Shown one piece after another: positions 55,331 through 64,000 of a DNA stretch of 64,000 bases. The notes beneath the pieces were generated by a model. That model was not told the origin of the DNA. It saw nothing but the letters and a program-made list of their open reading frames with translations, and did no database searches. Within the stretch, counting starts at the first letter, position 1; every line of letters begins with the position of its first letter. The translations under genes and the position numbers were made by a program. Source of the DNA: Phytophthora hibernalis (lineage: Eukaryota > Oomycota > Peronosporomycetes > Peronosporales > Peronosporaceae); NCBI GenBank assembly GCA_012656075.1, contig JAAKBF010000117.1, positions 62,001 through 126,000 on the forward strand, in the 5' to 3' direction.

Positions 55331-56429
55331 CGTTTGAGAGCGCCCGCTGTGGTTCTGGCGGCAGTAAGACAGAAACGAAAGAGAGGAGCCGACGACATAG
55401 ACAGAGACCCATACTGAAGACGGTAAGCTGCCCACGACAGCGGGGATCATACGGCAGAGGGTCAGTCCAAGCGGCAGTGACGGTAACGACGCTGCCAACG
55501 CCGACGTCTTTGGCGATTATCCGAACAAGTTCAGCGACCACGGAGAACCGCGCCTCGGGCGTGAAGACAGCGGCAGCGACAGTGATCAGTAACAATAGAC
55601 GACGGGGCAGGCGGCAGACATATCCCCGCAGACAGTGACCACAACCGTATAATGTGGCAGGAACGACAAGGACGCAGGCGGCCGACGCTTATCTGCAACC
55701 AAGTGGAGTGGCGAAGACGACGACTACGGCGGCCGGAAACGGTGGACATCAGAAGGTGACGGCGTAGACAAGAATCGGTGGTGCGGACGGGAGACACAAG
55801 ACGGAGCCAACCAATCGACCATTGATGCGCACGGCTAAGAAGCGACAGAAGGAAGTGGCGGCACAACAGTCGACGCAGGAGGCAATGGTGGTGGACAATA
55901 GAAGTAATGTGGCGGTGAACGGGGTGGAAGTGACGACGAAAAGCGACGCGGACGTGTGCGACGACCTGACGCTGCGGACAAGTAAGCGTTATGAACGAGT
56001 GTAGACAGCGCGGCTCAGCTACCACGGACGGGTCAAGGAGGAGATCGAAGCGACGGTAAACTAGAGCGGGCGGCGCCGCAAACTGAAATTGGACTCGTCG
56101 CGTCGACAACAGCGGTGGTGTTGAACGGAACGATGGTGGTGGACAATACGACCTCCAAGAACGCTGGTGAAGGATGCGATGTGTCAAGAAGTGCTTCGAG
56201 AGCACCAAAGCCAGCGAAAAACATGACGACGGGTCGAGCAAACAGCAGAGAGATGACGCGACGGTTCGAGGTTTTTACGAGAAGGATCGACCGGCGGCGG
56301 CAGGACCTGAAGATACATCGACGGCGGTGAGAATGGCGGACACCCTGGTTAACGGCGACGAAGTGGCACCAGCGATGGGAAACACACTCCAACATATGGA
56401 CGATGCGATCGTCGCAGTCGACTTATGCG
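55331..56429 (+). pseudogene. family D RNase H-integrase linker
   Basis: Frames change often (55027-55638, 55822-56004, 56115-56330, 56174-56542). The composition is rich in Arg, Thr, Val and Ala with runs such as AVTVTTLPTPTSLA, and no domain is recognised. In the intact element it joins RNase H to integrase. Confidence 0.45.
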
Positions 56430-57960
56430 GAAGCTGGGGGCTGCTGGAGACTACCGCGGTATGGTGGTGCAAACAGGCGTACGGGTTGGTAGTAGTGAAC
56501 ACGCAGCAAGGACGACGAGTGGTGATGACACCATCACTGTGAGCATTAGTCTTTAAGGAGATGCACGGATCGGTGTGGGTGGATCATATTCGAGGCCCTC
56601 ATACCTATGGACACGTAGCGCGACTGTACATGTGGCCAAGTCTATAGCGAGAAGTCAGGAAGTGAGTACGAGGCTGTCAGTAGTGCGATAGTTGCAAGGC
56701 GGGACCACGTGAAGTCATTCCTCTTCTGCGTAGTATCCGGGGTGAAGACGTCGTTGACCGATGGCGTTGGATGTGGCCGGCCCGTGACGAGTGGTGGTGA
56801 GCGTTTCGTAGTCGCAGGGCTGGAGTACGTCACGCGATTCGAAGTGGCGCGCTGCGTGACGCAGCACACAGCTGAGAGCGTGGCGACGTTCTTAATGGAG
56901 AAGGTTGTGCTGACGCGTTTCAGGAATTGCTCACGAACGGTGCTCCGACGTTAGATGGCAACATCATAGACAATTTGGTGACCTTGTTGCAGGCTAGCCA
57001 AGTGAACCCTGCACCGTACAGGTGCAGATGGTTTGGCCTAATGGAGCGATATTATTGATCATGGAAGGACTGCGTAGCGATATATATGGCAGACGACCAG
57101 CAGACTGATTGAAACCGGTGGGTCCGGCTCGCGGTCTACGCGTACAATTCGGCGAACCACTCGACGGTGGCGTTGATGCCAACCGAACTGTTAATGGACA
57201 GGAAGTTGCGCCCTCCAAACGAACGGCTGAGAAACAGATTGTCGGAGGCTGGCGAACTACTGGACTATCATGGCAGACTACTGGCAGCGATGGTCAGGAG
57301 TCACGTGTGCGTGGGTACGGCGACACCGAAGGAACAGGAGCGTCAGGATCGATATTACAACCAGAAAGTTATGCGAGGACGAACCTTCGGCGTCGGTTAC
57401 CGGTGTGGATATACCAACCGCCGAGTGGCGCCAAAGCGACGAAATTCAGATGGGACCCTTGCGTATTGTGGAGTCGCCTGGTTATGATAAATTTCTGCTT
57501 CAGCGAGAAGATAAGAATGGCGCGCCTGAAGTGCTGATCGCACATGTGGCATTTGTAGTTAGCTGGCAATATCCTGAGTTGCTACTAGCGCATGCAGTAG
57601 CAGATATTGACGCGCAGCTTGAGTATGAAGAACGAGTCCGATTGGAATCGGGCGAGACGGCCTCAGCGCATGTACGTGCGGCGGCAGCATCTAGTGGTGC
57701 AGCAGCGTCAGGCCGAACTCCGACCGGAGCAACTCGACCCGGAAAACGAGCACAGTTGTGCGGACGTTGAACGTGGTGACTAGGAGTAACGATGGAGGCG
57801 ACGACGAAATCGAGTCGGACGTTATGTCCTCGAATTCGAACAGCGCCCCGTTAATGGAAACCAAAGCGATGCCGACCGTCAGTGGGTCTTGGTCCCAGAA
57901 TACGAGCAGCTGTCTAACAGCGACAGGGTCGTGGAAGGCCCCGCATTGGAGGAAGTGGTG
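56430..57960 (+). pseudogene. family D integrase
   Basis: AYGLVVVNTQQGRRVVMTPS, then EMHGSVWVDHIRGPHTYGHV (HH of the zinc finger) and a damaged CC. Core: YVTRFEVARCVTQHTAESVA, FLMEKVVLT, LVTLLQASQVNPAPYR, a stop, then WVRLAVYAYNSANHSTVALM and PTELLMDRKLRPPNERLRN. The C-terminal part (57480-57960) reads VAFVVSWQYPELLLAHAVAD and RYVLEFEQRPVNG. Stops and shifts are frequent. There is no chromodomain, in contrast to B and C. Confidence 0.7.
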
Positions 57961-58599
57961 TAACGGGACGCGATCCGCAGGACCGCCCTGACCCGGTTGG
58001 ACACCTGATAACGAAGTGAGTTGGAACGTTTGGTGGCGGTCGTGGTTGAAGTGTGGTGGCGTGCGGATGTGTGCACGGCTCGATGGCGACTGAAATCCAG
58101 TGGACGACGAAGGAGGCAGCGACGAGAGGCTTCACTTCCCAACCTGCGGTGAACCACGCAGAGCAAGCATAACCCGACGTTCGAGAGCGCCAGAAATAGT
58201 ACGAACGGAGTGGACGGACGAACGGGGTGGACGACCGAACGGAGCGGACGCGACATCAGTGGACAAGCGAAGCAAGTAGCGGATGACTGCCGTGTCAGTA
58301 TAATTATACTGAAGGGTTAAGAACAAGAACGGACACCCGAGGTGTAGAGGTCCAAGTGGCTTGGTAGGTGTCGGTTGCAGTCTCAATCGGACACCGGTGT
58401 AGCGTTAGTGGTCGAGGAGTGGGGAAACAAGGAGGCAACGAATGCTTTTGAACTGAAATTGAACGAAATAAAGTAGGTGTACTGTCCGCTGGGCAGATAG
58501 CGGCGCGGAGAAGGAAGTTCCAGATCCGACGGCCAGACGAACCTTGGGCTCCCGCATCGGCTGGAAAACTCAACACGCAGCCTGCAGGGCTACAAAACA
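57961..58599 (+). other. possible family D 3' end
   Basis: No domain is seen. GTATAATTATAC near 58297 is a palindromic TATA-like site. The region may hold the family D LTR, but no second copy allows the ends to be set. Confidence 0.3.
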
Positions 58600-59303
58600 T
58601 GTTGCAAGAGTAAGAGACTCGACGTAGTCACTTAGACTCTCTCGTAGTCACTCATGTTCCAGGTACAAGCCCTATATATGTGTTGTATAGTGAAAGTTTT
58701 TTAGACTGTTGTTTCCCTACTCCTACACGGCACATGTGAATTGAATATGTGACGGAGTCACACAGCACCTTTCCTTGAGGAAGCGTAAAAGAGCAAATGC
58801 TCTCGGTGAACGATAAGTTCACAGTTCCCGGCCTAAGGGAACCGTCTGCGGGTTTTATAGCAAGATTAAGACTGAATATATTTTATAGCTCAGTTAAGGT
58901 TGTAGCATACAAACTCTAAGTCATCTATACTAAAAGCTAAAGAGCGTCCAAGGTTGGCTCACAGTCAACTGGTACCATGTACCATGGACTCAATGAGTGA
59001 CATCCGTCACTCTTTATGTAACTTGGGTACATATCGGTGTACCCCCACTTATCTGAGAATCACACCTGATTCTCCAATCAAAAGGAGAGATTTCGAACAC
59101 CCAAAGGGGCAATTCTCGGGCGCAGCCTAAGCACGACTGGGTGCCATCCCGCCAGTCACACAGTGACTTGTGTCCACAGCGGACACTGCGAGCTGCATAC
59201 TTGCACTCGCGACGACGTTGGCCGTAATGCCGACAAGCGTAGTTGGCCTGGGCTTGGGAGCTAGCAAGCATCTAGTGCTTCGGCACGGGATGTAATGACA
59301 TCA
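58600..59303 (-). repeat. Copia-like solo LTR candidate
   Basis: A 704-bp AT-richer block starts TGTTGCAAGAGTAAG and ends GACATCA, distinct in composition from both flanks. It has TATATA near 58674, no ORF with a domain, and short imperfect TGTTG/CATCA ends. Flanking bases do not show a target duplication. The Copia assignment is from general appearance only. Confidence 0.4.
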
Positions 59304-59316
59304 GGACCTCAATTGT

Positions 59317-59600
59317 GGAGGATTGCTGTACGATTTTCTGCGGCAGCGGATGGGTCGGAATCGGTTCGGCGTCATGCAATTGCGTGAAAAGGTAGTTGCG
59401 ACGGAGGCCGGCTCGACAGAACCCGACGCGATGGGGTAAGCGTTGGGGGACGCGGACGAAGTCGACAGGGTGGCCGTCGATGGGAGGAACGGAGAAACGC
59501 TTGTCTGGGAGAGGCCAGATTGAGAAGTGACGATTGGGAAGTTTGGAGGACCGGCTCGTTGGCCGAAGATGGGACGATGAAGGGTCGTCTCATAAAAAGA
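59317..59600 (+). pseudogene. family B copy 2, pol 3' remnant
   Basis: It resumes at GCTGTACGATTT of the chromodomain end and follows 32630-33008 with several deletions, through GGCCGAAGATGGGACGATG to AAAAAGATCACAAAAGA. Then it passes directly into the aORF end, without the 259 bp present in copy 1. Confidence 0.65.
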
Positions 59601-61731
59601 TCACAAAAGATACCACCGACCGACGGCAGAATGACTGGGAGAGAAGTGCAGGAAGAGCGGGTCGAGCAGGAGATCCATATCCGCCGACTCCGACCGGAAT
59701 AGCCCGACGATAAGCTGGAGGACGCTCACCAAGTGGTCCTCCGCGTGCGATCTACGCGAATTCCGACGCCGGCGCCACGTAACCCACTCGGGACTACTGG
59801 GAACCGGCAACTCATGGGAGGCTTTCCAGTAAGCTTGGGCCCAATCCTTCAAGTGCAGGTCATACCGCGACAAGAGTGCCCTTAACGACGGGTCGTCCGC
59901 CGCGAAGGTCAGGGGCTCGGCGCGCTGGGTAAGGTAAGCCCACGGCAAAATGCGTACAATGCGTCATCGTTGACCCGCGTCAACAAGGCCTCGTTCCATG
60001 CAGCTGGGGTCTGGCCGTGGACGGAAAGATCCAGTCCGTAGGGAATCAGATCAGGGTCGTCCGAAGCAAGTGCACCGACAAAGACGTCAACTTTTTAGAG
60101 CGGAGAGAACGCGGCCACGTCGGGTAGCGCCGATGACGCCATTCAGCTGGATCACGCACGGGGAAATCGCGGGAGCGAAGAACGGCACATTAGAAGACCA
60201 GCTGGCGGCTCCAGAAGGTGGTGAAGAAGGAGAACTGAACGACGAGTCGCCAGCCCGTCTAGGACGAGAGTCAGCCCGACGGGTACACGACGCATTGGCT
60301 GCCCGTTTCACCGCTGCAGTCGTGGCTGCGGGGGTCCTTGGATATCGATGGACTCTTCCGGACACTGGAGACCGATGCCGAGTCCGCCGAGGACGCGGCA
60401 GTTCCCTTACCTCCAGGCGACGCGAGTCGGGTCGGCGCTGATGGAAGCTCCGGAATCATGTCAACGCCTCCAGCATCGCCTCCCCCGCAGTCCGTCGCTT
60501 CTCCGCCCGGAGGTATTCTCCCGGCCGACCCCGTTTCGGAGCTTCGGTGCCTCTCACTCGAGCCCAGGGGCGCCAGTCCCTAGACTGCGAGGGCCTTTTC
60601 CACTATGTCGCGCGGCTGCTTCGCCTCTCCCTACTGCCTCTAGGGGAAACCCATCACTCCGGCGAAGTTCCCGTCCGTCCACCGCGGCGGATTCCGCTGC
60701 TTCCGACCATGCCGCTGCTGTCCAGGGCAATCGCTCTCCGACAATGTCTTCGGAGGCTTCACGGACGCTCCACGACCTGTTCTCGTCATCGGAGTCGTCA
60801 GATAGTGCGTCCGGTACTCGCTCCTGCCAGACGAAAGGTCGCCGGTTACGTCGACGGACTTCGCGATCCGGTTCCACTTCCCAATCGGACTCTGCTGGTT
60901 CGGGGGACGGTGCATCTTCGGATGGTAGTGAGGGGGCTCGTCTTCGTCATCTTCGGCTGCCACGTATTCCAAAGCGACATCTTCATCGCCTAACAGTCGT
61001 CGCCACGTGTCCGTACGCTCATCCCTCTCGCGCGCCTCTGCTCCGCGGTGGTTTCCAACTCGGCGACTTGCGAGTCCAGACGTCGTACTCGAGCTTGGTG
61101 TAACGCCTTCTGACGAGCGGGCGTCTGGCGAACGGATAGAACACCCGCCCTGTACTGATCGGAGCGTGCAGGCGCACGCAGTTCCTCGACCTGAGCTCGG
61201 GCTAGATCGGCTTGAGCGGTCACGCGCGCCGCTTTTGCAACGGAGATGGAAGCCTTGAGATCGCGGATACGTGTCACGTCGCGCTGATGTTCCTCGGCAT
61301 GAGATACGAGCAAGGCATTAATTCGCTACAAGTCGGCGGCGAGGGGATCGTCACGAGCCCCGCTGCGGCGGCGTCCTCAACTGGCTGATGGTCGACGAGA
61401 CCAGGTCCTACCCTTCGCGCGCCCGCCGGAGCAGGGATAGGTTGCGCTCGTGCAACGAAGCGGCGTGTACGACCAGTCCGGCGTTGGCGGCGGACGACAT
61501 GTCCAGATGAGCGCGAAATAGCTGCGCGTCGTGCTCCAGGTAGTTGGCGTCATTGATCGATGCCCCCACAGACGGCATGGGATCGCCGGGGCCAGGTATG
61601 TGCACGACCGGAGCCGGAAGGGTCTCCAACGGATGTCTACCAGAGTCGCATATGCCGCATCGGTTTGAAGCCAGGTCCCCGGTGTCCTGGGACTCCGTGT
61701 CATCGCTGTCGCGGTCCGGAGAAGTCGTCAT
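59601..61731 (-). pseudogene. family B antisense ORF (aORF), copy 2
   Basis: MTTSPDRDSDDTESQDTGDL starts at 61731, and NDANYLEHDAQLFRAHLDMS follows. At about 61377 it jumps over some 430 bp of coiled coil relative to copy 1. The rest gives RRLDSQVAELETTAEQRRA, Ser/Pro stretches (60900-60340), EPLTFAADDPSLRALLSRYD, then DMDLLLDPLFLHFSPSHSAV and the stop at 59601. The C-terminal end is preserved with few changes, while the middle is deleted. Confidence 0.65.
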
Positions 61732-61902
61732 GACCTGCGAACACACAGGACAACACAAGAAAAGACGGTTAGCAGGCTAACGATAAGACGGGTTCTGCGG
61801 CGATTCACTCACCAGGAGTGTGCGCACGCACCAGCGAAACGGATGCGAAGAAGCGGCCTGTCGGAGGGCGGTGCAACGCGAAATGCCGACGTAAAAATGG
61901 AG

Positions 61903-62799
61903 TGTCGGAGAGTGACGAAGTCTGGCTGACCGTTTTGATGGATGTCGACCCAGAGCGACGGGAAACGGAATTTTCCGCAGGAAAGACGGAGACAGATCAG
62001 GCAGCGGCTCCGCCCTGCTTATATGCAGCCGTGGGACGAGGCCTGCGACACGGGGAACCACGGTCGGAGACAATGTTTACGCCTCGACCGATAGCCCCGA
62101 CTGACGGCCCCGATCTGGCAACACGACGGACCCGGATCTAGCAACTCGACTGACCCCGATGTGGCAACTCGGTCACGTGATCAGGGTAAATCAGGACAAC
62201 GATGATGGGTAAAGCACGACGGGAAGTGATAGAAAGAGCCAGAGAGCCAACGAGTGGTGAGGAAGGCACTGATAGGATAGGACAACATAAGGATCAGTCC
62301 CGAATTCTCTTTGTGATACGCAAGTGGATTTCCTTCGTTCCAAGAGCCAGCAGCCTCGACCGAGAAGAGCCCCAGGATAACCGGCCCCGTCGTCCGCTGC
62401 TGGATCGGTGTACTCAACCCCCAACATCCCGTGCCCAATAGGAGAGACATGTTCAACGATACCGTCCAGGCGTTGCTGATAACCCGGCGCCGAAGACGAA
62501 GAACGCACTGGCCCGATAACGCCGTGCACAACCGAGGAACCGCCGGCCCGATAACGCCGCACGTCCAAGGTCAAAGAGGAGAGGACGTCGTCACACACGA
62601 GTGAGACGTCAAAGTAAGAGCGACGCAGAGCGAGGAGAATCCGCGCTGCGCCTGAGGAGCACGCTTCAAGGTTCCTAACCACTGAGATCACACCACACCC
62701 AGAGATACGCTACTCAAACAACCGGGAATTTGCCCGACGTTAGCGCGAAGGGTTTGTGCGAGGACGACTTGGCAGATTTCTGTAAGGCGCTACTCCACA
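61903..62799 (+). repeat. family B LTR, copy 2
   Basis: Nearly identical to 35968-36864 over 897 bp, from TGTCGGAGAG to CTACTCCACA. On its right it abuts an exon of a FAR1-like gene at 62800, which fixes the outer end of the element. The low divergence between copies suggests recent activity or recombination. Confidence 0.75.
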
Positions 62800-63363
62800 A
62801 ATCCTTGGGGCCTTCGACTCCTTCCTTTCCATCCGTGTATTGCGCTCGTCTACGGTCGTGTTCGTCCGCACACGGAAGACCTGTCAAATGCATGAAATCA
62901 TTAGATAATGTCAGATAAAGCACAATAAGAACATATATATACACATACCTGGAATGATTGGGCTTGATATGCGGAGAGATAAGCATCCAAGTCTTTCCAA
63001 GACTGGAATTGCGTCTCACGTGGCGGGGGCGATCACATGCTGCTGATCAACTTCCTCGCTGGTGCTATTCGTCGTCTCCGTTGACTCGGCACGGCGGGGA
63101 CATGAGGACGGCTGCCACTCACTAGACGAGCTGCCCGACGCGTCGCTATCACTGTCGTCGAGCTCTGCTGACAGCAGAGTGCGCTTCTGCAGCTGCGCGG
63201 GCGCGGTGGCGGCGGTGGCGGCGGTGGAGGGGGCGGCGGTGGCGGGGGCATATTCCTCCGCCGGATTTTGTGGGAGGGGGATTTTGAGGCTGTGGATTGC
63301 TAGGACGGCGGTATACTGGTCTGCTATACATGACCCGCCGTACGGATACGGCGGGTGCTGCAA
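62800..63363 (-). pseudogene. FAR1/MULE-like gene, 5' part, interrupted by LTR
   Basis: Minus strand: MQHPPYPYGGSCIADQYTAV, an Ala/Thr/Pro stretch, and an acidic SAELDDSDSDASGSSSSEW. After a single-base shift, perhaps in the CCCCC run near 63032, it reads FQSWKDLDAYLSAYQAQSFQ. A 68-bp intron (62948-62881; GTATGT..TTGACAG) follows, then VFRVRTNTTVDERNTRMERK. The SWxxLxxYL..YQ..FxVFRxRTxTxVxxRN pattern is that of the FAR1-type DNA-binding N-terminus of Mutator-like transposases and derived genes in oomycetes. The LTR at 62799 removes everything downstream. Confidence 0.5.
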
Positions 63364-63737
63364 ATCGGGATAGGGTGCGGGATGGGCGGGGGAAGGTTAA
63401 TCTCAGTCGGGCAATTTACTCACTTCCATTATTGAATTGACTTGAGAAAAGGTAAGTCCCTGGCGCCAACGATTCCCTATTGGTCAATAATAGCTGTGTT
63501 GCTGTCGCCATTGATAGGGACGAGCACATGGCGAAAAGCGGAAGAACGACAAGCTCCGGCCGCTGGGGGCAAGACCGCAAATACAGAGGGCTGATAGCAG
63601 TACGCTATCGTGCGGACTGTTGGATTTCATGCAAGTAAGCGGAGCGTAAGGTTTATTGAGTACTTAATATGTACTGACGTATTGGCTTTGGCGCTGTGTA
63701 GACGTTTGAGTACCGGCACTATTAGGCGCAGTAGTCA
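63364..63737. other. upstream region without recognised feature
   Basis: No ORF or repeat is convincing here. It may hold the promoter of the interrupted FAR1-like gene, which would read leftward. Confidence 0.3.
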
Positions 63738-64000
63738 CTGCTGGTCGTGTCAAGACTGCTCGTGCCTAGCGTCGCTGCTGCTGGTCGTGTCGAGCTGACG
63801 TTGCTGCTGCTGGTCGTGTCGAGCTGGCGTTGGCTCTGCTGGTCGTGTCGAGCTGGCGTTGGTTCTGCTGGTCGTGTTGAGATTGCCGGCGTGGGTTCTG
63901 CTGGTCGTGTCGATATTGCTAGCGTTGGTGCTGCTGGTCATGTCGCGATTGCTGGTGCCTAGCGTCGCTGCTTCTGGTCGAGTCGAGATTGCTGGTGTTG
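63738..64000. repeat. minisatellite with TGCTGGTCGTGTCGA core
   Basis: Eight or more imperfect units of 29-41 bp share the core TGCTGGTCGTGTCGAG followed by a variable GCGTTGG part. The array runs to the window edge and probably continues. One frame (63747-63962) translates as AGRVEIAGVGS-type repeats, but nothing shows that it is coding. Confidence 0.8.

Noticed and set aside
58600..59303. Possible rRNA or structural RNA because of AT-rich block
   Set aside because: No conserved rRNA or snRNA motif was recognised. TG..CA ends and the abrupt composition change fit an LTR better.
63738..64000. CRISPR-like repeated array
   Set aside because: Unit length varies from 29 to 41 bp, spacers resemble each other, and the genome is eukaryotic. 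It is a minisatellite.

Overview
The window looks like repeat-dense oomycete nuclear DNA, most likely Phytophthora or a close relative. This is inferred from the Ty3/Gypsy types present, short introns of 67-140 bp with GT..AG ends, and an initiator-like TCATTTC in one LTR. No rRNA, tRNA or CRISPR array was seen. Nearly all of it is a mosaic of nested, inverted and truncated retroelements. Only two loci look like non-retroelement genes: a dysferlin/peroxin-domain gene (2374-3739, five predicted exons) and a FAR1-like gene broken by an LTR (62800-63363).

I call the retroelement families A-E. Family A: gag-pol 11250-18300, a second gag N-terminus 20330-20879 behind a full LTR (19300-20178) with a candidate primer-binding site, and a third gag copy 51021-52277. 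Family B: gag-pol with chromodomain 24230-32640 and 3' LTR 35968-36864; its gag-protease part is repeated in inverse orientation at 37843-41470; a second 3' end lies at 59317-62799. Family C: minus strand, gag 50990 to chromodomain 44440. Family D: canonical Gypsy without chromodomain, 54439-57960. Family E: a gag fragment on the minus strand, 22150-22987. A Helitron Rep region (8311-8400 and 9770-11250) is split by a block of scrambled gene fragments (GH30 glycosidase, Argonaute, retroelement pieces). Three non-autonomous TIR elements are seen: pogo-like 372-521, mariner-like 1290-1699, and Mutator-like 23192-23755 with a perfect 9-bp target duplication.

The most interesting observation is a long antisense gene (here 'aORF') placed between pol and the 3' LTR. 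In families B and C it runs convergent with pol and ends just past the integrase chromodomain; family A has an aORF abutting its LTR. It has introns near its 5' end, long coiled coils and Ser/Pro-rich stretches, and B and C share a C-terminal motif around LLDPxF. The same families have lost the catalytic Asp residues of the original RNase H and carry a second RNase H behind it, as retroviruses and plant Tat elements do. Most copies are broken by stops and frame breaks. Some breaks may be assembly errors, because near-identical copies differ by single bases, partly in homopolymers.

Layout: 1-2373 gene-poor with two MITEs; 2374-4205 host gene(s); 4230-11250 rearranged LTR, aORF, Helitron and gene fragments; 11250-20879 family A; 20880-24229 fragments, family E gag and a Mutator MITE; 24230-36864 family B; 36865-41945 family B/C gag pieces and the inverted copy; 41946-50990 family C; 51021-54438 family A fragments; 54439-58599 family D; 58600-59303 Copia-like LTR; 59317-62799 second family B 3' end; 62800-63363 interrupted gene; 63738-64000 minisatellite.
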